DNA of 64,000 bases from Phytophthora hibernalis. Taxonomy: Eukaryota; Oomycota; Peronosporomycetes; Peronosporales; Peronosporaceae. Below the pieces are notes generated by a model that was not told the origin of the DNA, ran no database searches, and was given only the letters and a program-made list of their open reading frames with translations. The stretch is taken from NCBI GenBank assembly GCA_012656075.1, contig JAAKBF010000006.1, positions 62,001 through 126,000 on the forward strand, given 5' to 3'. Each line of letters begins with the position of its first letter. Positions within the stretch are counted from its first letter, which is position 1. Shown in pieces: positions 43,794 to 52,585 of this stretch. A program made the translations under genes and the position numbers.

Positions 43794-45241
43794 TTACAGT
43801 TTAAACTGCTTGAACGTAGCAGGAACCCCAATCCAATCATTAAAAGCCGCAAAGAATTGCTTTCTCCGATTGTTGGAGACATCGACAGCTGTAGACGCCG
43901 AATGCGTAGAGAGAGTTGCGGCAAGAGGAACTGCTCGCTTGAGCTCAAGATACTCAAGATCATTTGCAGCATCCGGCAGCGAATTCTGGCTCAGCTTCGC
44001 CGCTCGAACGTGGTGAAATGCGCGAAGCAAGTTCCTCTTTGACAGACGTGAAGCCACCCTCTCCTTGGCAAGTCGATCCATCTTGGAGGCCTTCTTGGCG
44101 CCCTGCTTGAAGCCTGTGGCAGCCATCAGGAACTCGAGCTCGAAGCTGTTGAAAAACTTCATCGCAAACTTGATCCGTGTGTCTGTAAGCTTGGACAGTG
44201 ATGCCTCAACAGCGGACACTCGAGTCCTAAACAATTCCTTGGCAGTCCAGTTTAATGCGAGACTGGATGGAGCAAGCTTTCTTGCTCGGCGGCGGCTGAA
44301 CGGGGAGTACTAGGAACAACATAAGTTTCACAAGGTGCCGTCTCCTCCAGCGCGTCGCGTTCTTGAAGCCTTGTACACACAGCTCGCTGCAGTGCTTGCT
44401 GCTGCTTGGCTACGGACATCGCCTGTTCGTCTTCGCTGACGATAATGGAGCTCAAGAAAATTGGCTCAAACCATTGCAGCAGCAGGGAGCCTTGCAGTCC
44501 CAGCGCGTTCCACTTGGCCACTTTGTCCGAGCAGCTCATCGATAGTGTCTGTTTCTCTAGTGGTAGATCCGATCGACCGGACTTCACGCGCGCAATACCA
44601 ACTGCCTGAGCAAACCGTTTGTCCGGCGGAGTGTCTTGATCTTTTTCATTGTCAAGAGTTCTTGGTCTCTTGCTGTGTGCTGTAGCTCCCGTAAGTCGCA
44701 ATGCGCTGCGCTCTTCAGTCTGCTGAGTCTCACCATTCTTCTGCATTGCTCGTAGCTGCACCAATTCATCCACCACTTGCCCCCGCAGTTCATAAATGGC
44801 AGCATCCCCACAGGGCGGCTCACTGATGAAGAGATGCAGTGAATACTGTGGCTTGAGCACCAGTCGAGTGGATGTCGGATGTCGCTCGAAGATCGACTGG
44901 CCACTCGTCTCGAGGCCATTTTCCTGCCAATAAAGAGCTTCTGCATACAAATAACGGAGAAACGCGCGTCGGGCCAACACTTCGGCGTGGCAATCGTTGA
45001 CCACGAGACCGTCGGTGTCCAGGTCGCGTCTGCCGAGGCATTTGGTGCCCGTGGCGGCTGCCAATACGCGGAACGAGTCGCTGGTCTCTGACGAACGCGA
45101 GTGCACTACGAATCCAGCCAACACCGTCCACTCGGTCACAGGAACCTTCTTCTGGCATTGCGACGAGCTCTTGAACCACTGCAGTACGACATGCGCTACG
45201 CCGGACGCGATGGCTGGTGACGGCATGTTCATGTCATTCAT
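43794..45241 (-). CDS. ADAT1: tRNA-specific adenosine deaminase 1
   Basis: Zinc enzyme that deaminates adenosine 37 next to the anticodon of eukaryotic tRNA-Ala to inosine. About 480 residues from ATG 45241 (MNDMNMPSPAIASGVAHVV). The deaminase core is unmistakable: the zinc/proton-shuttle motif CHAEVLARRAF, PPCGDAAIY, and the C-terminal zinc/IP6 region CSDKVAKWNALGLQGSLL. A 60-residue charged insert sits between them. Near 44295 the frame changes from a run ending AAAEQES to one reading KLAPSSLALNWTA, consistent with one lost base; the continuation GFKQGAKKASK, SRLSKRNLLRAF and the C-terminal FFAAFNDWIGVPATF matches ADAT1. Stop at 43794. Confidence 0.88.
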
Positions 45242-45324
45242 CTGAGACCAAGTCGAGTGACTGCAAGGTCCGACCTCTGTCGGACTGAGTACGTGTTCAA
45301 TTTGTTGCTACACGGATTCTAAGC

Positions 45325-46103
45325 TTATTTGTCCTCAGGTTTTGAGGCGGCCACGTCCTTCTCCTTGCCCCGTGTCTCGAGGAAAAGCAGCGGCACCATG
45401 CCCAATAGACAGCCAATGGTGACACCAATAGAGCTGCCAGCGACCTTGGCGAATCGAGTCTGCTTCAACAGCATCTACATCAACAGCAACAAGAATCATG
45501 GAATGAGCACTATACGAAGTTCTATCAAGTGAAGAGAGGGTACATTATACTCTCTCTTCACTTGTAGCACAGTACCTGCTCGTTAGTCAAGGCCGGCGCA
45601 GGAAGTCCGAGTCGCGCGCAAAAGTCCTCGACCACGTTGCCGAGTCCCAGTCCCGCGATGTCCGAGATGGTGTTGCCGATTCCTGCTGCGGCCATGGACG
45701 AGATGCCGAGCGACACACCCAGCTTGAGGTCGATGTAGTCTCCAGCGAGGATCATGATGAAGTTGTCCACGAAGCCGAAGCCGATGAACGGCAGCCCCAT
45801 CTGCAACGCCACCAGCTTGAGCTCCTGCGTCGTCGGGGGCGTCACTTTTGCAGCTTTTGCTGCTGCAGTTTCAGCAGTTGCAGCCGTCGACTGCCGCACT
45901 GTCTTCAGTGCGTTGGACAAGTTCCGAGTCGTGGACGGTGATAACAACGTGCTGAGTCGCTGCGCAGTCTGCGGGTCTGTCTTCATTGCCGTCTCCAAGT
46001 CACGTAGCAGCTCTGCATTCTCTGCAGTGGGTGGGGGTTTGGAGTGATACGCAGCGCGTCGGTTAGCGATGGCGTGGCGGCGGACCAAGCGGAGACCGAA
46101 CAT
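45325..46103 (-). CDS. TMEM65: TMEM65-like mitochondrial inner-membrane protein
   Basis: About 225 residues in two exons, 46103-45576 and 45474-45325. The N-terminus (MFGLRLVRRHAIANRRAAYHS) is a mitochondrial presequence; a helical Ala/Thr-rich region follows. The TMEM65 core is then clear: LPFIGFGFVDNFIMILAGDYID, GISSMAAAGIGNTISDIAG and, after the intron, GVTIGCLLGMVPLLF. In animals TMEM65 is an inner-membrane protein connected with mitochondrial sodium/calcium exchange. The 101-nt intron carries a 13-bp inverted repeat, listed separately. No frame breaks. Confidence 0.88.
45526..45564. repeat. Hairpin inside TMEM65 intron
   Basis: CAAGTGAAGAGAG (45526-45538) and CTCTCTTCACTTG (45552-45564) are perfect 13-bp inverted repeats around a 13-nt loop. 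They lie within the 101-nt intron, close to its 5' splice site on the transcribed strand. Confidence 0.85.
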
Positions 46104-46202
46104 CTCGCTGACGTTTCTCCTTTAGTCGATTGCGTCCTTTTAGCATAAAGTGGCGGTTAATTCGTAGGTTAATTCGTAGGTACGTCAGCAACCCAATCAA
46201 AC

Positions 46203-46220
46203 GGCCCATGTTGATGGGCC
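46203..46220. promoter_or_regulatory. GGCCCAT palindrome upstream of ribose-5-phosphate isomerase
   Basis: GGCCCAT and ATGGGCC face each other over 4 bp, between the divergent TMEM65 and isomerase genes. Possible transcription-factor site; inferred. Confidence 0.4.
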
Positions 46221-46243
46221 ACAGCCAGTCGCCCCAACTTGCA

Positions 46244-46262
46244 GTTCATTTCTGAATTTGCG
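46244..46262 (+). promoter_or_regulatory. Oomycete initiator plus flanking promoter element
   Basis: GTTCATTTCTGAATTTGCG matches the known oomycete core-promoter consensus (initiator TCATTYY followed by CAWTTT) at most positions. It sits about 20-35 bp upstream of ATG 46281, the expected spacing, and marks the likely transcription start. Confidence 0.65.
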
Positions 46263-46280
46263 TCCTACTAAACAAACACA

Positions 46281-47062
46281 ATGTTGAGTCCCATCGAACA
46301 GTCCAAGCGCACGGTAAGCTGTCTACAGAGTCGTCATTCAACTGGTTATGGAAGCTGATTGTTACTGTTCAGGCTGCCCGTCAAGCTGTGGACGAGTACG
46401 TGCAGAACGGCTTCGTCGTGGGCGTCGGCAGCGGCTCCACGGTCGTGTACGCCGCCGAGCGCCTCGGGGAGCTCGTGCAGGAGCAGAAACTCAAGGGCAT
46501 CAAGTGCATCCCTACGTCCTTTCAGGCCAAGCAGCTTATCGCCCAACACAAACTTACGCTCACCAGTCTGGACGAGAGCCCCGTGATCGACGTGACCATC
46601 GACGGCGCCGACGAGGTGGACCTGCAACTCAACTGCATCAAGGGTGGAGGCGCCTGCCAGCTGCAGGAGAAGATCGTGGCCTTCGCGGCCAAGAAGTTCG
46701 TGGTGATCGCCGACTACCGCAAGGAATCCAAGCTACTGGGCGAGCAGTGGACGCAGGGCGTGCCCGTCGAGGTCGTCCCCATGGCCTACGTGCCGCTCAT
46801 ACTGAAGATGGAGAAGGACTTTAGCGGCGTACCGGTGCTGCGTATGGCTAAGTGCAAGGCTGGCCCCGTGGTCACCGACAACGGCAACTTCGTGCTCGAT
46901 GTCAACTTTGGCGAGATCAGCGACCCCAAGACGCTCTGCGATCGCCTCAAGCTGCTCCCTGGCGTGGTGGAGGTTGGTCTCTTCTGCGGCATGGCGGAGA
47001 AGGCCTTCTTCGGACAGTCGGACGGCTCGTTCACGACGAGGGTAGCGGACAAGTCGACCTAA
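46281..47062 (+). CDS. RPIA: Ribose-5-phosphate isomerase A
   Basis: Enzyme of the non-oxidative pentose phosphate pathway, converting ribose 5-phosphate to ribulose 5-phosphate in the cytosol. Two exons: 46281-46313 and 46373-47062, protein about 240 residues. The family motifs are complete: GVGSGSTVVYA (phosphate loop), TSFQAKQL, the catalytic IDGADEVD, KGGGACQLQEKIVA with its catalytic Glu and Lys, and VVTDNGNFVLD near the end. Clean reading frame. The first exon (MLSPIEQSKRT) is short, and the promoter element upstream supports this start. Confidence 0.95.
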
Positions 47063-47314
47063 GGTGTGTTGTTGCATTTTCCGTGCTAACAGCAACGACA
47101 GATAATACAGCACCAACTTCATTAGCAAGACGTGTTGCGATGTTGCGGTGTATTTGTTTCTTGTATGACCACCACCAGTGGCGTGGGGTGGAAATACAGA
47201 TTGGTGCTCATGCACTGCAACGAAAAGCTACAGCCTCAAGACGTCCAATGCAAAGCTCTATACATGAAGCACTATGAATGGTGGAGAATATCTGGTACTG
47301 CACCCACGGAGCAG
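47063..47314. other. Convergent 3' spacer
   Basis: Shared 3' flank of the isomerase and Makorin genes; nothing else visible. Confidence 0.5.
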
Positions 47315-48863
47315 TTACTCGATGCTGTCGTTCTGTTGGAAATAATGCTCGAGGCGCACTTGACGAAGGACATCGTACTGCCCATCAGCATCTATGGCGG
47401 TTCGCACTTGGCGTGAGGCCAATGTGCCGTCCGGGTAGCGGTGAGCGTAGAAGCAGCTGGTACCGAACGGACAGGTTCCTCTGTAAATATTCAGTATAAA
47501 AACAAATGTTACTTACCACACGTTGTGTAATGCCTGAGGCGGGAACGACAGGATCAAATTTGGGATAGCGAACATACCTTCCTTCGTCAAAATGACGGCA
47601 CGGGATCGCCGACAAGTTTTTCTGTTCGCATGACATAGGTAAGTCACGGCTGGTAGCCATGCCTAACGGAAAAAATACACGTACGCGGTATACGTCGATG
47701 AGAAGTTTCTTGCGCTCGGGCTTGGTCACCATTCGGCTTGACGGGATGATGAACCTTGTCTCCACACGACACACTGGGCATTGACGCACAGTCTGCTTTG
47801 GCTGATCGGCACTCTCTCGCCAGTTGCGCAAGCACGTAAGGCAGAACGAGTGGCTGCAACCAGATAGCAGCCCAAAACGCTCGCCCTTGCCAATAATACT
47901 CTCGTAGCAAATGCCGCATTCCAGGTCCTGTGAAAGGCGAATCTCCTCGCCCATGGCAAGCATTTCCTCCTCACTTTCTACACTCTCAGGTAATGCGTGC
48001 GCGTAGAAGCACGTGTCGCCATATCGGCACAGTCCTTGCAAAAAGAATGTGCAGATCTTGCTGTGAACGGTAGCAAGACATCACAAATGTCAGTACCAAA
48101 TGGATTTACCACGTTCAGAGCTGGCGAACGTACGGTGGAGCAGGTCGCTCTTCATCAAAAGATAGATGTCTGTCCTCCACGTTTTTCTTGGCCACCTCGA
48201 CGTACGACTCCTTCGGCATCGGGGGACCAGACTCGGCCATCGCGTCCTCGAACTCGCCGGGCGCTCCGTAGTAATACAGCTCTGCATCAACCACCAATCA
48301 ATATCAATAAACCAGTCATCACCCTATAAACTCCCACACGAACCTTCTTCCTTAGACATGAAATCACCCAGCTCCGACACATCTTCCTTCTCCTGTTCTT
48401 CGCCCGACGTTTCAGCCAATGGAGTAGCAGGCTTCTCCTCTTCATCAGGCTGTTTTTCAGACATTGAGGTGCCTTCCGTCGCAGCCTCTGGCTTGTCCTC
48501 GTGCTCCTTCTTTTGCACGTGCACATACGGGCATTTGTCGCCTGCAGAGCAGTCTCCGTACTTGAAAAACCTGCAGGAGACACCGTAGGATCCTGGCGTC
48601 ACCGTCTTCTCTCCGGTGCTGGCGCTCACGCGCGTGGCGGCCGCCTGCGCCTCCTCCGAGTGCGAAAATTTGCACTCGCGTCCAGCTTTGCACGTCCCTT
48701 GGAGGAAAAACTTGCAGGGCAGCGGACTGACCGTCTGGTCCTCGCGCGGCGCGTGGAAGAACTTGCAGCTGCTGCCGTTGCGGCACTTGCCGGCTGCGAA
48801 GAACGAGCACGAGGGTATCTTGCGCGACGCGGAGCTGCCCGACGTCGCCGAGTGCGTCGACAT
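47315..48863 (-). CDS. MKRN: Makorin-type RING E3 ubiquitin ligase
   Basis: RNA-binding ubiquitin ligase. Five exons on the minus strand: 48863-48344, 48281-48134, 48060-47685, 47621-47578 and 47480-47315, together 417 residues with all phases matching. Order of domains: three N-terminal C3H zinc fingers (CSFFAAGKCRNGSSCKFFH; CKFFLQGTCKAGRECKFSH; CRFFKYGDCSAGDKCPYVH), an acidic linker, a fourth C3H finger (CTFFLQGLCRYGDTCFYAH), a C3HC4 RING (CGICYESIIGKGERFGLL to CPVCR) and a final C3H finger assembled across an exon junction (CRHFDEGRGTCPFGTSCFYAH, written here in two halves CRHFDEGR and GTCPFGTSCFYAH). This is the Makorin architecture. Introns of 62, 73, 63 and 97 nt. No frame breaks. Confidence 0.88.
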
Positions 48864-49257
48864 CTTCGCGAATTCGAAAGTGGTGGGAAAAACCGCGAAG
48901 ACATTGTTTGATTGGATGAAAATCGAAAGGGTACTTTATGTGGCGCACATAATGCAGCCATTCGTGAGAAATGGCTACAGTGCTCGACCACTATAGCTGG
49001 CAGGAAGTTCCAGTGGAGAAGTTCAACGTACTGAGAGTTAAAAGTCCTGTGTTGAAAATAACAAGCGATACTTTGATATATATTGAGAGGATAATGCAGA
49101 GTTGGGTAAGGGTCTGTTGCTTCTGGTTGACCGCGCGGTAGCTGTACGATTTTGAAGCGATTCTACCAGCTGCAGTCTTGCTGCACATGCACACAAACAG
49201 AAAGTTGGTCTGACCATACGGTCGCGAAATTGGTGTTGGCCTTGGGGACTCCTAGGC
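48864..49257. other. Intergenic, no gene seen
   Basis: About 390 bp holding the upstream region of Makorin and the 3' flank of the first bZIP paralogue. No clear motif. Confidence 0.5.
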
Positions 49258-50991
49258 CTAGACGCTTAGCGGGTGCATCGCCTCGCTTTCCCATCGCAGC
49301 ATGCCGAACATCGCCTCGTTTGCAAGTTGGTTCAGAACCTTGTCATCCTTCTCGCCCTTCACGTCGTAGTATCCGAGGAAGTGAGCCTTCCACGGCGACG
49401 TCTCGTTGTCTCCACCGATGAACATCCATCCTTGGCACTCCTCGGCACGAATGCAGTTCTCAGCGGCTTCAGTTTGGACCGTGATGGATTTGAGTCCAAT
49501 GTAGTAGTCATCGCCATCGCGCAACCGGAAGGCCACCGAGATGAACTCGCGGTCCGAAAGGTCTGACGCTACCGAGGCAATGCGATGCACCACCACGATA
49601 TCATCCGTCACCTTCTGCAGAATACGGAACTGCTTCACGTCTGGGTAAATGCGTTTGCATTTTTCCGGTGACGTAATGATATCCCAGGAAGCATTCGCCA
49701 CTTCGCGGATGTTCTTGTCGCTGATCGAACGTACCGCACGGAAGTTCAAACAAGTGCTCGCAGCCCACAACTCCGTCTTCCAGCCCATCGCGTAGCACAC
49801 GTTCGTCTTCGAGTTCACGGACGGACCGAAAGTCTTCAACTCGTTGTACGCATGACGCACAGCCTCATGACACAAGTTCAGATCCACCACCAGCGTCGGA
49901 CCCTTCAGCGGGTTCATCTGGTCGCTGATCCACATCGGAACGCCGGCAATTTTCTTGCGGTCCACGTCGCGGCAGTCGCTCGGCAGCGCGTTCAGACCGT
50001 ACTGGATCATGCGCGCGAAGTTCTCGTGCTGCAGCAGCTGCTCCTTCAGCTTGTTGTTGTCCTTGCGTAGCGTCTGCACCGTCAGCATCTGCTTCTCGTA
50101 CGCCTCCGTCAGGGCCTGTTCGCTCATGCCTGCCATCTGGGAGCACTGCTCCGTCAGGTCTCCGCCGATGATGCGGATCTGCTCCTTGAGCTCCGCAATG
50201 CGGTCACGCAGGAAACTCTCCTCGTCTTTCTGTTTCTTGCGGCGACGACGCGACGCGTAGCGCACCTGCTGTCGACGGCGCTCCTTCTTCTTCTGGGTGT
50301 CGTCCTCGCCCATGTTCTCTTCATCACTACTTCCTCCATTATTACTCGACGTAGCCAAGGCCCTCGAACTAGACGAAGACTTGGACGTAGTTGACGTCGG
50401 CACAATAGCACTAGGCGCAACAGCAGCCTGTCTCGGGGCAGGAGGTGACGGAGCGTTCGCCGCAAGGCCTCCAAGACTGCCAAGGCCGGACGACACTGCG
50501 GGTGCTCCCATATTGGCCTGCTGCATGCCAAAGCCCATGCGTCCAGCACCTCCATTAGGGGCCATCTGGTTCATGTGCATGGATCCTGGCATCCCTCCCT
50601 GCTGCATAGGCGCTTGACTCGTCATGGGCATCCCCTGAGTACGCCCCGGCTGGAACTGATGCTGCTGGTCGTAGACGTGGCCGGGCATCTGTCCGAGGTG
50701 TTGCTGCTGCTGGAGCCCCACGGGGTCGTTGCCCAGTGCGCCCAGCAGGTCGTCCACGAAGCGCGGGTCGTCCTCGGGCGCCACCATCCCTTGCTGCTGC
50801 ATGAGGCCCATGCTGTTGTGTTGCTGGTGCATGGGCTGCTGGTGGTACAGTCCGTTGTTCATGGGCAGAGGGTCGAACATCATGTCCTGCATGCCGTAGT
50901 GCTGCATGGGCTGCTGCGGCGCGCGCTGTTGCTGCATACCGGGCATCCCGCGACCGGCTGGCATGCCGTACGGGTTGTTGCGCTGGTCCAT
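49258..50991 (-). CDS. bZIP-START transcription factor, paralogue A
   Basis: 577-residue regulator in a single clean exon, start MDQRNNPYGMPAGRGM. The N-terminal 190 residues are rich in Met, Gln and Pro, a likely activation or low-complexity assembly region, with a small acidic helix (EDDPRFVDDLLGALG). The basic region reads RYASRRRRKKQKDEE: the asparagine that is nearly invariant in bZIP proteins is replaced by Arg. The zipper follows as FLRDRIAELKEQI with further heptads to about 50050. The C-terminal START-like domain (49850-49290) includes CYAMGWKTELWAAS, VVVHRIASVASDLSDREF and VAFRLRDGDDYYIGLKSI. Such domains bind lipids in other systems. A second copy lies 3.3 kb away in the same orientation. 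A CCAAT-containing inverted repeat lies about 130 bp upstream. Confidence 0.88.
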   Translation of the reverse strand: MDQRNNPYGMPAGRGMPGMQQQRAPQQPMQHYGMQDMMFDPLPMNNGLYHQQPMHQQHNSMGLMQQQGMVAPEDDPRFVDDLLGALGNDPVGLQQQQHLGQMPGHVYDQQHQFQPGRTQGMPMTSQAPMQQGGMPGSMHMNQMAPNGGAGRMGFGMQQANMGAPAVSSGLGSLGGLAANAPSPPAPRQAAVAPSAIVPTSTTSKSSSSSRALATSSNNGGSSDEENMGEDDTQKKKERRRQQVRYASRRRRKKQKDEESFLRDRIAELKEQIRIIGGDLTEQCSQMAGMSEQALTEAYEKQMLTVQTLRKDNNKLKEQLLQHENFARMIQYGLNALPSDCRDVDRKKIAGVPMWISDQMNPLKGPTLVVDLNLCHEAVRHAYNELKTFGPSVNSKTNVCYAMGWKTELWAASTCLNFRAVRSISDKNIREVANASWDIITSPEKCKRIYPDVKQFRILQKVTDDIVVVHRIASVASDLSDREFISVAFRLRDGDDYYIGLKSITVQTEAAENCIRAEECQGWMFIGGDNETSPWKAHFLGYYDVKGEKDDKVLNQLANEAMFGMLRWESEAMHPLSV

Positions 50992-52585
50992 GGTAGAAGA
51001 CGGGCAGGAGGCTTCCTGGTCGGCGATGGCTTCTTCTTGTTGCGGGCAGATTGGTATGTGCTGTCTTCCTTCTCCCGCTTCTGGGCGGCGTGCAATTCAT
51101 TCGTGCGATTCATTTTCCGTCTTTTCAGCCAATAAGAAGATAAAGAGTATTTTTATTGGCTGAAAAAACGGAGAGAGTGGGCGGTTTCTACCGGTACAGT
51201 GTACCGTACACCACTGGTACCGTACTTCAGCCGCTGGCTTTCCAGCGACTGGAGCAACGACACGTGAGCCCATACGAGCGAAACATCAAGATGTCAACGG
51301 CCGAGTATCTTACCGGTAAATGAATATCGATTGAGTTGCCGCCACGCGTACATTAGGCGCACCTTTGTGTGGGTGGACGTCTGCCTCGCACGCGAGTGCT
51401 GCGCATCCTTCTGTCCATGCCGCATAAAAATGGAACGGATGTGTCCTCCGAGTCAGCCAAGCTCAAGTCCGCGAAATAGACTGTCCGCCGAATGCAATAA
51501 GCGACTGCAACATCAAACGTTGCTGCAGTTTTGGTCGAGCAACTTGGTCACGAGTTTGGCTCGAGGGAGAAGACTGCAGGCAGATCGCTGGGCAGCAGGG
51601 TTTGTGCCCATTGCAAACGCTCGCCGTCCAGACTTGATCGGGTGCAGTAGCACACATAGCCAGTCCGACTGGGTTTTCACGGACAGTGCACTGGTCGTGA
51701 ACCACAACTTGTGCCTTTGGTGGCGCGATGCAAGCTCCATTATCGTCGAAGGAGACAAGCATGTTTGGGGGATTGCAGCTTGTCATGTCTTACATTTTAT
51801 TATAGACCGGTTGATTTCATTTGACCGTTGTGTGAAGACGCAGTTGCACTGCCAGTGCCGCTCGGAATGATGTGACTCACCATGGTTGATACCAGTATGA
51901 GCGCGGAGGGCACAACGGTAAGTGCACGCTGGTGTCTTTAATCGCGGCGCAAACCCGGCGGTAATCGTCCTTCACGATGGGTGAGCAAGCAAGTCAAAGG
52001 CAAGTCCGACCACCTAAACTGTAGACGAATTCCGCCACGCTACCGTCGCCTTTTGTTGTGTCAGCACTCGGAAAGAGTCATGCATTATTTCGCGCGGCTG
52101 AATTTGTCCGCGCTGGTCTTCCTGCACTCGTCAGCGTGATACTGGGGTGATTGATGCAGCTTGCGGTGCCACAAGAATACACCTGGAATATACATGAAGT
52201 ACATGTACACTTCGAACTTCTATATTTCTTCGAAGTTCAAAGTAATATTCTATGCCCGCGCCAACTGTCTCCGGCGACAACATTGACGCCAGTGCTGCTT
52301 ATAACAGTACGCTGAGAGCGGAGCGTACGTGTGGATAGTTTGAAGATGTATTTGTTTCCTTTTTTATATTTTCAACACACAGGGTATGCACGTACTCAAA
52401 CCTGCAGCACGGTCATCGACAACCATGGGGCAGGTATGCTGTCACCTTAATGGGCTGGCACCCAAGTTCGGACAACTTGCAAGCCTGCTACGAAACAATG
52501 GCGCTCTCTACCCAGCACACACTTCAAATCAAGTCTGCTGCCCGCATGGAGGAAAGAGGGCAGCACAAGAGAACGAATCGTAGCT
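50992..52585. other. Intergenic between the bZIP paralogues
   Basis: About 1.6 kb. Apart from the inverted repeat near 51122 I see no gene. Opposing frames at 51331-51870 (plus) and 51786-51463 (minus) resemble no known protein. Near 52205-52240, ACTTCGAA and TTCGAAGT form a small inverted repeat. Confidence 0.45.
51122..51166. promoter_or_regulatory. Inverted repeat with paired CCAAT boxes
   Basis: TTTTCAGCCAATAA (51122-51135) and TTATTGGCTGAAAA (51153-51166) are perfect 14-bp inverted repeats separated by 17 bp, each containing a CCAAT box. They lie 130-175 bp upstream of paralogue A's start codon, a normal distance for NF-Y binding. Confidence 0.7.

Noticed and set aside
46348..46824. Alternative frame across the ribose-5-phosphate isomerase exon
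   Set aside because: Arg/Gly-rich shadow of the true frame, which contains all isomerase motifs.
49852..51163. Several plus-strand frames opposite bZIP paralogue A
   Set aside because: Identical shadow frames appear opposite paralogue B at the same offset, as expected for mirror images of a conserved coding sequence.
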